Numbered from the stretch's first letter, positions 1 through 8,001 are shown. The stretch: 12,308 nucleotides of DNA from Thermotogaceae bacterium (GCA_027038385.1 JALVXE010000080.1:1-12308), one strand, 5' to 3'. Notes: generated by a model from the sequence alone, not told the origin. Numbers and translations are program-made.

Positions 1-60
1 GCGGTTGCAGTCGAAGATGATTCGATCGTAAATGGAATCATCAAATCCATGGAGGAGTGA
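1..60 (+). CDS. 3' end of an unidentified gene (partial)
   Basis: Reading frame 1 is open from the first base and encodes 19 residues ending in ...NGIIKSMEE followed by TGA at 58-60. I treat it as the C-terminus of a gene that starts outside the window, because its stop codon sits directly behind the GGAGGAG ribosome site of the next gene, which is how adjoining genes are joined throughout this window. The fragment is too short and has no motif to name a family. It probably shares a transcript with the DUF457 gene that starts at 65. Confidence 0.5.
   Translation, partial: AVAVEDDSIVNGIIKSMEE
51..57 (+). promoter_or_regulatory. Ribosome binding site that sets the DUF457 start
   Basis: GGAGGAG lies 7 bases before ATG 65. 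This favours ATG 65 over the in-frame ATG at 32, which has no purine-rich site upstream and would add 11 residues (starting MESSNP) that do not look like part of the family. Confidence 0.7.
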
Positions 61-64
61 TCTG

Positions 65-625
65 ATGCCCAGCCTGAGAGGACACATAACGGGCGCCGTG
101 ATGATGTTCCCAGTTTACTACGCGGCGTATCGTCTCATAGGACTTCTGACCAACGACATCTACAGACCAGGTGTGGGGGTCTTGGTTTTGGCGTATGCCA
201 TCTTCGTCATAGGAGGTGATCTTCCCGACATAGACGCTCAAGCTGCCCCCATGAGGTGGTTCGCTCAAGCCCTCATACCCGTGATGCTCTTGATGAGTCT
301 TTGGAACTTCAAACCGATCGAGAGGTATTTCGAATTCGGAACTTGGGGAGACGTCGTCTATCTATCGATCTTGGTGATCGGTGGCTTTCTGTTTGGGTAC
401 CTATTGAAATTTTTGAAGCACAGAGGTTTTCTTCACACGAGCACATTCGCAGCTCTCTATGCAGGTGTTGTGTACTCGTGGTCTAGATGGGGGATGAACC
501 TGGGAGGAGATGATCTCATTTTCATCACCCTAGCGGCTTTCTTTGGGGTCTACACGCACCTCCTTTTGGACTACAAAAACCCTGCCATTATACTACGGAT
601 CTTCCCGAAGGGTCCTTTTTCCTGA
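65..625 (+). CDS. YdjM/DUF457-type membrane-bound metal-dependent hydrolase-like protein
   Basis: An integral membrane protein of 186 residues with about six hydrophobic segments (near 10-28, 36-51, 64-80, 98-116, 126-138, 150-168). Conserved polar residues typical of the YdjM/DUF457 family (often annotated 'LexA-regulated, membrane-bound, predicted metal-dependent hydrolase') are visible: His7, the GGDLPDID motif at 50-57, HRGFLH at 119-124 and THLLLD at 164-169. In this family these His and Asp residues are thought to form a metal site at the membrane face. The substrate is not known. The start at ATG 65 is chosen for its GGAGGAG site. The last 38 bases overlap the 3' end of the convergent acyltransferase gene, and a hairpin plus T-run sits just before the stop codon. 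Confidence is good for the family and low for any biochemical role. Confidence 0.8.
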   Translation: MPSLRGHITGAVMMFPVYYAAYRLIGLLTNDIYRPGVGVLVLAYAIFVIGGDLPDIDAQAAPMRWFAQALIPVMLLMSLWNFKPIERYFEFGTWGDVVYLSILVIGGFLFGYLLKFLKHRGFLHTSTFAALYAGVVYSWSRWGMNLGGDDLIFITLAAFFGVYTHLLLDYKNPAIILRIFPKGPFS

Positions 626-1355
626 GCTCATCCACTGCTTTCACTATCATATCCCTGACGAAATCTATGAGCTCTCCCTCACTATGAAAGTTTTTGGGAT
701 CGACTGGGGGAAGCACTTTTATGTACACCTTACCTGGATCGAAGAGAAGACTTCTCTTTGGAACCAGGAACATCGTTCCCCATATGGCCACTGGAAGGAT
801 CTTGACTCCCGTTTTCATGGCGAGTATCAAGCTTCCCTTCTTGAATTCTCGAACGCTTCCATCATCAGTCCTCGTCCCTTCTGGAAAAACTATGTAGGTG
901 TTTCCATTTTTCATACCCTTGAGAACTTTCTTTATCTCCGAAGCTATCTGCCGCGGGTTCTCCCTGTCTATAAAAACCCCGCCCATATATTTTATAAACC
1001 AAGATATTCCCGGAACCTTCTCCAAATCTTTCTTGGCTATGAATCCTCCCCTTTTCACATACCCAAGCACTAATGGTATGTCCATCAGGCTCTGGTGGTT
1101 GGCAACCACGAGGACGTTCTCATCGGGGATGTTTTCGAGCCCTTCCGCTTCCACACTAGACATCAACCAAGAGAACGCTCTTATCCCGAACTTCCTGACT
1201 TCGTTTAAGACGTACTTTTTGGCAGCTTCTTCACCTTTGAACACCTTCAGAATTTTCCCCCAAAAAAGAACGAACCCACCATAAACCGAGGTATAGAGAA
1301 AGGTTATCACTAAGAAATAGATCGTGGTGAACATCCTGTAGAGCTTTCTCATCAT
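588..1355 (-). CDS. plsC: 1-acyl-sn-glycerol-3-phosphate acyltransferase-like protein (PlsC family)
   Basis: Probable membrane-bound acyltransferase that adds the second acyl chain to lysophosphatidic acid to form phosphatidic acid, the precursor of phospholipids. The 255-residue protein is of usual length. A hydrophobic N-terminal segment (about 10-32) should anchor it to the cytoplasmic face of the membrane. All four LPLAT motifs are present in order: NHQSLMD at 86-92 (catalytic His87 and Asp92), GGVFIDR at 125-131, FPEGTR at 157-162, and LPVAIWG at 187-193. It is last in the minus block, 6 bases after the HD-GYP gene, whose stop TGA forms part of the GAGG ribosome site. Two adjacent ATGs (1355 and 1352) are possible; the second has the better 7-base spacing. 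Family members differ in acyl acceptor, so the exact substrate is inferred. Confidence 0.87.
   Translation of the reverse strand: MMRKLYRMFTTIYFLVITFLYTSVYGGFVLFWGKILKVFKGEEAAKKYVLNEVRKFGIRAFSWLMSSVEAEGLENIPDENVLVVANHQSLMDIPLVLGYVKRGGFIAKKDLEKVPGISWFIKYMGGVFIDRENPRQIASEIKKVLKGMKNGNTYIVFPEGTRTDDGSVREFKKGSLILAMKTGVKILPVAIWGTMFLVPKRSLLFDPGKVYIKVLPPVDPKNFHSEGELIDFVRDMIVKAVDELRKKDPSGRSVV
597..620 (+). terminator. Candidate intrinsic terminator overlapping the end of the DUF457 gene
   Basis: Bases 597-603 (GGATCTT) can pair with 609-615 (AAGGGTCC region) to give a 7-pair stem that includes two G-U pairs, with a 5-base loop, followed at once by TTTTT at 616-620. On the plus strand the G-U pairs hold the stem. 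On the minus strand the same positions become A-C mismatches, so the signal is directional. It ends two bases before the stop codon TGA at 623-625, which is unusual. The stem is modest and the T-run short, so this is a candidate only. Confidence 0.35.
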
Positions 1356-1361
1356 CTTACC

Positions 1362-3275
1362 TCAGTCTCTGTTGAGCTCGAATATCTCGTTGAACTTGAG
1401 GTGTACCTTCTTGAATACCTCGAGTATCTGAGGATCGAAGTGACTAGGCATAGTCCTTCCATCACCTTCCAAGATTATTCTCAAGGTCTCCTCATGAGTA
1501 AAAGAGGGCTTGTATCTCCTCTTAGACCTAAGCGCATCGTATATATCAGCTATCTTCACTATTCTCGCTTCAAGTGGTATCTCTTCCCCTTTGAGTCCGA
1601 ACGGGTAACCCGTTCCATCCCAATTCTCGTGGTGGTAAAGTGCGACGTTCCTCGCCATCTTGAGCCAAGGTTGCTCTCCCAGAAATTCCGCTCCGTATAT
1701 CGTGTGTTTCCTCATGATTTCCACTTCTTCCGGCGTTAGCTTATCCGGTTTTGTCAGTATCTCCCTCGGAACTCTGAGTTTCCCTATATCGTGCAGTTGC
1801 GAGAACATCCTTATTTTTTCGACGTAATCTTTGTCCATTCCAAGTTCCTTTGCAACGAGAGCGGAATACTCTCCCACTCTCTTTATGTGCTTCCCTGTCT
1901 CATCGTCGTAGACTTCGCTCACCTCTGAAAGCTTTTGAGTCAAGTAGAAGTACGACGCTTCTATTTGATTCCAGAGGTTTTTATTCTCGGCGATAGCAGC
2001 AGCTATGCTGAAGAATATGTCGAGCATACCGATCTGTTCTTCGTTGAGATCGACTTCCCCGTGTATGTAGAACCTGTACTCACCATCCTCTGTGGCAACT
2101 GTAATGATAACAGGTGTTCCCTCTCCGCATTCACCCCCAGTCTCTCTCCCAATTTCCTCGCCTTCGAATTCGTAACAAACACTACTGATCTCTGGGAATA
2201 TCCTCATTATTCCCATCATGGCCATCTCGAGAGCGGATTTTTTGTCATCCACCATCATCAGATCGCTTATGAGAGAATCTATCTTCACCAATCTATCCTT
2301 CGCTATGGAAACCTTTTTGTGGAGCTCTGAAAGTATCCTTTCCCTCTCTTGAGCCTCCTCAAGGTTTTTCTTTATGTTCAAAAGGAGCTCGTTTATTATC
2401 ATCACCATATCTCTAAGTTCTCCTATTCTTGGATCTACATCTATCTCATCGTACCTCTCGTTCACCTTTCTGTCTTTAAGTTGATCGATTATCCTCTGAA
2501 CGGGGAATGTTAGGTTCCTGACGTATATAAACACCATCAGACCTATACCGAAGACTATTGCAAAGTCGATCAGGAACGCCAGTATCAGGTTTCTTTCTAC
2601 TATACCCAAAGTCTTTTGGTAATCCATTACTATGTAAACCTTGTATCCCGAGAATATGGGACTCTGAAAGTTCATGAGGTAATACTTCGCACTTCCTATA
2701 CGCCCAAACTCTATGTCGTATTTCTCCAAAAGATCCGTGAACTTTTTCAACCTGATCCCAGCCAACGGGGCTCCCAAAAGCTTGAGCGTTTTTCCGCTGA
2801 GCTCTTTTGGAAGGACAACATTACCTTTCGGATCCACTATAAGTATCCTGACATTTCCATTTCTGTCTTTCACGATTCCCTTCAACACAGACGGGTTTAT
2901 GTACATGTACAAGTTGTAAAGCCTTCCACCGATTATCACCTTCCTAGTTATTCTGAAACCCTTACCCTCGTATGGCGCCTCTTTTGCGGATATCTCTATT
3001 CTCATCACATCGTCGTATCTCTTCACACTCCTACCAGATGCTAGATCATTCACTATGTCGGAAACGGCGTTGTCCACGAGTCTTGACAGATCAGACAACT
3101 TTTCGTGAACCCTCAGCTTTTCCCTCAAAAGCGTGTTCTCCAAGTAGAGTGCCGCCTTATCTATAAAGGTACTAACCTCGTAACTCGTCATTATGATGAT
3201 TATGGGAGCAGTTATCAGAACAGACACCAGAACCATCTTGAAAACCAATCCTTTTTCTCTATTTCTACGTTTCAA
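1362..3275 (-). CDS. Membrane-bound HD-GYP domain protein, probable c-di-GMP phosphodiesterase
   Basis: A 637-residue sensor-type protein. Two membrane segments (about 12-32 and 230-252) enclose an extracytoplasmic region of about 200 residues that probably senses a ligand. It is followed by a HAMP-like linker and coiled coil (about 253-335), a GAF-like region (about 336-432), then a complete C-terminal HD-GYP domain. Visible HD-GYP residues are His463, HDIGK at 495-499, His524, HHENWDGTGYP at 548-558 and Asp577. These are the metal and substrate residues of enzymes that hydrolyse c-di-GMP to pGpG or GMP. No GGDEF domain is attached. The start is TTG at 3275, supported by GGGAGGTGA 6 bases upstream, which also contains the stop of the previous gene; the next ATG (3236) would remove part of the N-terminal positive charge before the first membrane segment. 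The ligand is unknown. Confidence 0.88.
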   Translation of the reverse strand: MKRRNREKGLVFKMVLVSVLITAPIIIIMTSYEVSTFIDKAALYLENTLLREKLRVHEKLSDLSRLVDNAVSDIVNDLASGRSVKRYDDVMRIEISAKEAPYEGKGFRITRKVIIGGRLYNLYMYINPSVLKGIVKDRNGNVRILIVDPKGNVVLPKELSGKTLKLLGAPLAGIRLKKFTDLLEKYDIEFGRIGSAKYYLMNFQSPIFSGYKVYIVMDYQKTLGIVERNLILAFLIDFAIVFGIGLMVFIYVRNLTFPVQRIIDQLKDRKVNERYDEIDVDPRIGELRDMVMIINELLLNIKKNLEEAQERERILSELHKKVSIAKDRLVKIDSLISDLMMVDDKKSALEMAMMGIMRIFPEISSVCYEFEGEEIGRETGGECGEGTPVIITVATEDGEYRFYIHGEVDLNEEQIGMLDIFFSIAAAIAENKNLWNQIEASYFYLTQKLSEVSEVYDDETGKHIKRVGEYSALVAKELGMDKDYVEKIRMFSQLHDIGKLRVPREILTKPDKLTPEEVEIMRKHTIYGAEFLGEQPWLKMARNVALYHHENWDGTGYPFGLKGEEIPLEARIVKIADIYDALRSKRRYKPSFTHEETLRIILEGDGRTMPSHFDPQILEVFKKVHLKFNEIFELNRD

Positions 3276-3281
3276 TCAAAT

Positions 3282-3290
3282 TCACCTCCC
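3282..3290 (-). promoter_or_regulatory. Ribosome binding site supporting a TTG start
   Basis: On the minus strand this reads GGGAGGTGA and lies 6 bases ahead of TTG at 3275. Its TGA is the stop codon of the upstream helical-repeat gene, so termination and re-initiation are probably coupled. It is the main reason to accept the TTG start of the HD-GYP gene. Confidence 0.7.
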
Positions 3291-3806
3291 GCTCAGAGCT
3301 CTTTCTGCCTCCAAAGCGATGTCTTTTCTTCCCGCTCTTTCTGCTGCTTCTTTCAGAATTTCAAGCGCTCTCTCCCTATCTGGGATAGTCTTGTCCTTCA
3401 GGAAGGTATCAAGATCTTTCACAACTTCGTCATACCTCCCCATCTTCATCAGGAGCTCCCCTTTCAATATGAGAACCCTTGAGAGCTGCGACTTTGTGGA
3501 GATGAGCTTTGAAGCTTCTTTGACGAGATTGAGTGCTCTTCCAAAATTTCCGGAATTTCGCTCCTCTATTGCGAGCGACAACTCTAAATCAAAGAACTTC
3601 GATGAGTAGTAATCCAGTTCGTGCTTTGGAAGATCTTTCATAAGACTTCTGAATTTCTCAAAGTCCCCGTCTATCAAAGCTTTGTAAGCGATTTCCCTTG
3701 TCCTGCAATCCTTCAGATCACTTTTTGTAGTCTCGTAGAGAAAGTACGAGATCAAGAAGAGGAAGGCAAATACCGTCATCATCGCCAGGTAGAAAGCTCT
3801 ATTCAT
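3282..3806 (-). CDS. Membrane-anchored helical-repeat (TPR-like) protein of unknown function
   Basis: A 174-residue protein with one N-terminal membrane segment (about 5-24) and then a fully helical, charged domain. Residues about 73-105 and 108-138 resemble degenerate tetratricopeptide helix pairs (for example the NSGNFGRALNLVKEA and MGRYDEVVKDLDTFL stretches), so a protein-binding scaffold is the best guess. A single short N-terminal anchor with few positive charges makes its topology uncertain. It starts inside the end of lon (8-base overlap, ATG 3806) with GAGGTGA just upstream, and ends 6 bases before the HD-GYP gene. The position suggests it works with one of these, perhaps as a membrane partner of the HD-GYP sensor or an adaptor for Lon, but nothing in the sequence proves either. 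I do not recognise a named family. Confidence 0.75.
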   Translation of the reverse strand: MNRAFYLAMMTVFAFLFLISYFLYETTKSDLKDCRTREIAYKALIDGDFEKFRSLMKDLPKHELDYYSSKFFDLELSLAIEERNSGNFGRALNLVKEASKLISTKSQLSRVLILKGELLMKMGRYDEVVKDLDTFLKDKTIPDRERALEILKEAAERAGRKDIALEAERALSGR

Positions 3807-6150
3807 CGATTATCACCTCGTCTAGAACTTCACCTATCTCGATCACCATTCTGAACTCCATCTTCTCCTTCACTTCTTTAGGAAGCTCCAAGAGATCCTT
3901 TTCGTTCTCCCTTGGAACTATCACCGTTTTTACACCTGATCTCATGGCAGCCATAACCTTCTCCCTGATCCCTCCGACTGGAAGGACCCTTCCACGTAGG
4001 GTTATTTCCCCCGTCATTGCCACATCGTTCCTTATCTTTTTGTTGAGGACCGTCGATACTATGGAGGTGATCATCGTGATGCCCGCAGAAGGACCGTCTT
4101 TCGGTACAGCTCCCTCCGGAACGTGAAGGTGAAGGTCGCTTTTTTCGAAGAATTCCTTGTATCTCGATCCGCAAATCTTTTTCGAAAGACTCAGGGCTAT
4201 CCTCGCGGATTCCTTCATCACATCTCCAAGTTGACCTGTGAGTACGAGGTTTCCACGGCCTGGGAAAGAAACGCTCTCGACGAGTATTACCACGCCACCG
4301 TAAGCCGTCCAGGCGAGTCCCGTAGCAACCCCAACGGTTGGTTCCTTGAGAGTCTCATCTCCCCTGAATAGCGGCGGTCCGAGGAACTCACTCAGGCTCT
4401 TAGCCCTCACGTTGACAAATTCTGATCCTTCGACGATCTTCAGTGCGGATTTTCTCACGATCTTCTCCAAAGATCTCGCCAGATTTCTCACGCCGGCTTC
4501 TCTTGTGTACTCTTCTATAACCCTCTTTATTGCACCGGAAGTTATCTTGACTTTCCCAAGGACGTTGTGGTCATCCAAGAGCTTCGGGAGTATGTAATCT
4601 TTAGCTATTCTGTACTTCTCCCTATCGGTGTACCCCGGAATCTCTATTATCTCCATCCTATCTTTGAGAGCTGGTGGTATCGTGTGTGTGACGTTCGCCG
4701 TGACGACGAATACGACGTCGGAAAGATCGAAGGGTATCTCAAGGTAATGATCAACGAATTCTCGATTCTGCTCAGGATCTAAAACTTCGAGTAGTGCAGC
4801 TGCTGGATCTCCCTGGAAAGACATTCCCATCTTGTCTATCTCGTCAAGGAGAATCACCGGGTTTTTCGATCCGGCTCTCCTTATCAACTGTATTATCCTT
4901 CCGGGCATAGCTCCAACATATGTCCTTCTGTGCCCTTTTATCTCTGCCTCGTCTCTTAATCCCCCCAGTGACATCCTGACGAACTTCCTGTTCATAGCCT
5001 CGGCCAATGATCTTCCAAGAGAAGTCTTACCAACGCCCGGTGGCCCTACAAGACACAGAATGGGGGCTCTCAAGTTCTTTGAAATCTTCCTGACCGCTAA
5101 GAACTCCAAAATCCTCTCTTTAACCTTCTCCAAACCATAGTGATTCTTTTCCAAGATTCTTCTGGCTTTCTTTATATCCATTTCATCGTCTGTCTTCTTA
5201 TTCCATGGGAGAGAGAGTATCCAATCTAGATAAGTTCTGACAACGGTCGCTTCAGCAGAATAAGGAGACATCTTCTCAAGCCTTCCGAGTTCTTTCATAG
5301 CTTTGTCTTTGACGTATTCCGGATAATCTCCCTTACCTATCCTCTCCTTTATCTCCCTTATCTCGGCATCTTCTTCCTCCTTGAGCTCTTCCTGAATGGC
5401 TCGGAGCTTTTCTCTCAAGAAGTATTCTTTTTGACTCTTTTCTATTTTCTCCCTCACCTTCTTATCCAGTTCTTCTTCTATCTTGACAATTTCAAGTTCT
5501 TTCATCAAAAACGTGAGGATCTTTTCAAGTCTCTTGTAAGGATGAATAGTTTCCAGGAGCTGCTGTTTGAACTCCAACTTCGCCGGGAGGATCGAAGCTA
5601 CGAAATCCGCAAACCTGTTTGGGTCTGACATATCCTCAAGCGCCATTAGAGCCTCTTGCGGAAGCTTTTTCGTTATGGAGAAGTAGGACGTCGCGTGTTC
5701 TTTGACTTTTCTCATTAAGGCTTCCAGTTTCTTCGTCTTTCTGTACCTGGGCTTCAAAACTTCAAGACGAAATTCAAAGTACTCTTCAGACCTAAGCAAT
5801 TCGACTATCCTCGCTCTTTCTATTCCCTCAACGAGAACCTTGTACGTCTCATCTGGAAGTTTCGCTATCTGAAGTACCTTCACTATAGTCCCGACGTCGT
5901 AAAGATCCTCAAAGTCTGGTTCTTCAACGGACGGATCCCTCTGGGAAACGACGAACATATATCCATCCCTCTCGTCCATAGCAACCTCGAGTGCGGACAA
6001 GGATTTGTCTCTTCCAACGAAGAAGGGAACAACCGTGCTAGGGAATATGACCGTCCCGCTTCTGAGAGGGATCGCCGCCAGCGTATTTGGAACTTTGGGT
6101 TTAGATTCCTCTCTCACGTATTTGTCCAAATTCCTTTTCTGTGATCCCAT
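3799..6150 (-). CDS. lon: ATP-dependent protease Lon (LonA type)
   Basis: Cytoplasmic ATP-dependent serine protease that unfolds and degrades damaged and regulatory proteins as a hexamer. The 783 residues match the usual LonA length (about 780-800). Domains in order are an N-terminal substrate-binding LAN domain (about 23-215), a long coiled coil (about 225-295), an AAA+ module with Walker A GPPGVGKTS at 369-377, Walker B VILLDEID at 432-439, sensor-1 Asn486 and a sensor-2 type Arg near 555, then the protease domain with catalytic Ser688 in KDGPSAG and Lys731 in GGIREK. All active residues are present. There is no membrane segment, so it is not LonB. ATG 6150 has GGAGG about 9 bases upstream. 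Lon sits 14 bases after tsaE and overlaps the helical-repeat gene by 8 bases. No HrcA (CIRCE) or CtsR-like box is seen, consistent with expression from the upstream operon promoter. Confidence 0.98.
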   Translation of the reverse strand: MGSQKRNLDKYVREESKPKVPNTLAAIPLRSGTVIFPSTVVPFFVGRDKSLSALEVAMDERDGYMFVVSQRDPSVEEPDFEDLYDVGTIVKVLQIAKLPDETYKVLVEGIERARIVELLRSEEYFEFRLEVLKPRYRKTKKLEALMRKVKEHATSYFSITKKLPQEALMALEDMSDPNRFADFVASILPAKLEFKQQLLETIHPYKRLEKILTFLMKELEIVKIEEELDKKVREKIEKSQKEYFLREKLRAIQEELKEEEDAEIREIKERIGKGDYPEYVKDKAMKELGRLEKMSPYSAEATVVRTYLDWILSLPWNKKTDDEMDIKKARRILEKNHYGLEKVKERILEFLAVRKISKNLRAPILCLVGPPGVGKTSLGRSLAEAMNRKFVRMSLGGLRDEAEIKGHRRTYVGAMPGRIIQLIRRAGSKNPVILLDEIDKMGMSFQGDPAAALLEVLDPEQNREFVDHYLEIPFDLSDVVFVVTANVTHTIPPALKDRMEIIEIPGYTDREKYRIAKDYILPKLLDDHNVLGKVKITSGAIKRVIEEYTREAGVRNLARSLEKIVRKSALKIVEGSEFVNVRAKSLSEFLGPPLFRGDETLKEPTVGVATGLAWTAYGGVVILVESVSFPGRGNLVLTGQLGDVMKESARIALSLSKKICGSRYKEFFEKSDLHLHVPEGAVPKDGPSAGITMITSIVSTVLNKKIRNDVAMTGEITLRGRVLPVGGIREKVMAAMRSGVKTVIVPRENEKDLLELPKEVKEKMEFRMVIEIGEVLDEVIIDE

Positions 6151-6164
6151 CCGCTATTACCTCC

Positions 6165-6605
6165 TCAGGTGTTTCTTATAAGGACGTCCCTCGTTCCATC
6201 TTCGTTCACCGCTATCTCTACCCAAATGCCCTCATCCCAAAAATCCTTGAACATATCCGCCCATTCAACCGCTAAGATTCCATCTCCTTCTTCCAAAACT
6301 TCTTCTAATCCTACATAGAACATCTGTGATGGATCACCCAGCCTGTACAGATCCACATGATAGAGCGTGATCTCACCAGGATAGATGTTCATCAAAGTGA
6401 AAGTTGGGCTTCTGACAACAGAAGGATCTATTCCAAGTCCTTTAGCCATTCCCCTCACGAAAGTCGTCTTTCCAGCCCCAAGTTCTCCCTTCAAAAGAAC
6501 TATGTCGCCGTCTTTCAAACCCTTCGAAAATTTTTCCGCGAACTTTAAAAAATCATCGAGATTCAACGACTCCAATTTTTCGATCTTTTCACCGCCTCTT
6601 TCCAT
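6165..6605 (-). CDS. tsaE: tRNA threonylcarbamoyladenosine biosynthesis ATPase TsaE
   Basis: P-loop ATPase that works with TsaB and TsaD to place the threonylcarbamoyl group on A37 of ANN-decoding tRNAs (t6A). The 146-residue length is typical. Motifs seen are the Walker A loop GELGAGKTT at 40-48, the SPTFTLMNIY stretch at 66-75, HVDLYRL at 83-89 and AVEWAD at 112-117. The ATG at 6605 has GAGGAG 8 bases upstream, which places the start 43 bases inside the 3' end of glpK. A shorter form beginning at a TTG around codon 11 or 14 is possible but has no comparable ribosome site. Partners TsaB and TsaD are not in the window. The pairing with lon directly downstream suggests a shared transcript rather than a shared pathway. 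Confidence 0.95.
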   Translation of the reverse strand: MERGGEKIEKLESLNLDDFLKFAEKFSKGLKDGDIVLLKGELGAGKTTFVRGMAKGLGIDPSVVRSPTFTLMNIYPGEITLYHVDLYRLGDPSQMFYVGLEEVLEEGDGILAVEWADMFKDFWDEGIWVEIAVNEDGTRDVLIRNT

Positions 6606-7996
6606 CTCTCGAACTCCTCTTCGAGTCCTTTCTTTTCCTCGAATTTCCTGTCAACGATCTTGTACTTTCCCAAACTGCTTTTTTCCACCTCTCCTATCCC
6701 TATCGCCGAGAGCATCACCGCGCCCGTTGCCGTTGTCTCCATGTTCTGCGGCCTTTCTATGGTGATCCCAGTGGAAGTCGAGAGAACCCGAAGTAGTATA
6801 TCACTTTTTGATACACCTCCATCCACCATTAAAGTCTTAACTTTTTTCCCAGAATCTTCTTCCATTATCTCAACTAGCTCCTTTATCGAGAAAGCAATTG
6901 ACTCGATAGTCGCACGTGCAATGTTCCCCTTGGACGTTTTTCGCGTCATCCCTATCATGAGCCCCCTAGCGTAAGGATCCCAATGAGGAGCTCCCAGACC
7001 AGTCAACGCTGGGACTAAATACACTCCACCGTTGTCGTTCTCTTCCGCGAGACGATTGATCTCCTGAGGGGATCCAAACATTCCAAGAGATATCAGCCAA
7101 TCTATCAAAGCTCCCGTTATGAAAACACTCCCTTCAAGTGCGTAAACCACTTCATCTCCTATCTTCCAACCAATGGTGGTCAGAAGACCGTTCTCCGAAA
7201 GCACCGGAGAGTTCCCGATGTTCATCAGAACGAAGCTCCCTGTTCCCATAGTTATCTTGACATCTCCTTCACCGAAAGCCAGTTGGCCGAAGAGGGCTCC
7301 CTGCTGATCCCCAACCATTCCAGACAGTGGAATACCCCATATAGTGCCTCCAACAACCCCCGCGGAATCCACTATATCCGGGAGAGACCACCTAGGTATT
7401 TTAAAAAGCTCGAGGAGCTCATCGTCCCAATCCATTTTCTCTACGTTGTAAAGCATCGTTCTGGAAGCGTTGGTGTGATCCGTGACGTGCTTTCCGGTCA
7501 TCTTCCATGCTAGGAACGAATCTATCGTTCCAAACCTCAGAGTTCCCTTTTCCTTTGCCTTCTTGACAGACTCTATGTTTTCCATCATCCATTCCATCTT
7601 CGTCGCGCTGAAGTAGGGATCAACGACGAGACCTGTCTTTCTGTGTATCATATCCCCATGTAACTTTCTCAGCTGCTCGCTCCTCTTCGCCGTTCTTCTG
7701 CACTGCCAGACTATGGCATTGTAGAGAATCTCTCCGCTCTTCACATCCCACGCAACGACGGTTTCCCTTTGATTCGTTATCCCAATGGAATGTATTTCCT
7801 TCGTGTTGACACCTGAAAGGATTTCTTCAACGACGCTCATAACCGTTCCCCATATCTCATCCGGATCGTGCTCAACCCAGCCTTCTTTTGGATATATCTG
7901 CCTGAATTTCCTTCTCGATATCTTCAAAACCCTGAACGAATCGTCAAAGAGTATCGCCCTTGTACTGGTAGTTCCCTGATCCACACCGATATACAC
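6563..7996 (-). CDS. glpK: Glycerol kinase
   Basis: FGGY-family cytoplasmic kinase that phosphorylates glycerol to sn-glycerol-3-phosphate using ATP, feeding glycolysis and lipid synthesis. With the start at GTG 7996 the protein has 477 residues, close to the usual 495-500. The phosphate loop DQGTTSTR is at 6-13. Glycerol-contact residues of the family are Arg77-Glu78 (TNQRETV), Tyr128, and Asp230-Gln231 (GDQQGAL), with Asp230 the likely catalytic base. The ATP region shows GTGSF at 251-255 and DGGVSKSD at 392-399. A TTG at 8026 would add 10 residues, but GTG 7996 fits better: the protein would then begin MYIGVDQG, as glycerol kinases do, and AGGAGGGG lies just upstream. No glpF, glpD or regulator is adjacent, which is atypical because glycerol genes often cluster. 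It is the first gene of the minus block. Confidence 0.96.
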   Translation of the reverse strand: MYIGVDQGTTSTRAILFDDSFRVLKISRRKFRQIYPKEGWVEHDPDEIWGTVMSVVEEILSGVNTKEIHSIGITNQRETVVAWDVKSGEILYNAIVWQCRRTAKRSEQLRKLHGDMIHRKTGLVVDPYFSATKMEWMMENIESVKKAKEKGTLRFGTIDSFLAWKMTGKHVTDHTNASRTMLYNVEKMDWDDELLELFKIPRWSLPDIVDSAGVVGGTIWGIPLSGMVGDQQGALFGQLAFGEGDVKITMGTGSFVLMNIGNSPVLSENGLLTTIGWKIGDEVVYALEGSVFITGALIDWLISLGMFGSPQEINRLAEENDNGGVYLVPALTGLGAPHWDPYARGLMIGMTRKTSKGNIARATIESIAFSIKELVEIMEEDSGKKVKTLMVDGGVSKSDILLRVLSTSTGITIERPQNMETTATGAVMLSAIGIGEVEKSSLGKYKIVDRKFEEKKGLEEEFERWKEAVKRSKNWSR

Positions 7997-8001
7997 AGTA
8001 T

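Noticed and set aside
32..64. Upstream ATG extending the DUF457 protein by 11 residues
   Set aside because: No ribosome site precedes it, while ATG 65 has GGAGGAG at 7 bases; the added residues overlap the end of the upstream gene.
543..1073. Long plus-strand open frame of 176 codons opposite the acyltransferase gene
   Set aside because: It lies antisense to a gene with all four LPLAT motifs, has no ribosome site, and its translation shows no family pattern.
1401..3044. Several plus-strand open frames opposite the HD-GYP gene
   Set aside because: They are shadows of a strongly coding minus strand; compositions are rich in Ser, Phe and Tyr as expected for antisense reading, and no start has a ribosome site.
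6151..6200. Heat-shock operator (CIRCE-type) upstream of lon
   Set aside because: The 14-base gap and flanking bases contain only the GGAGG site; no inverted repeat of that type is present.
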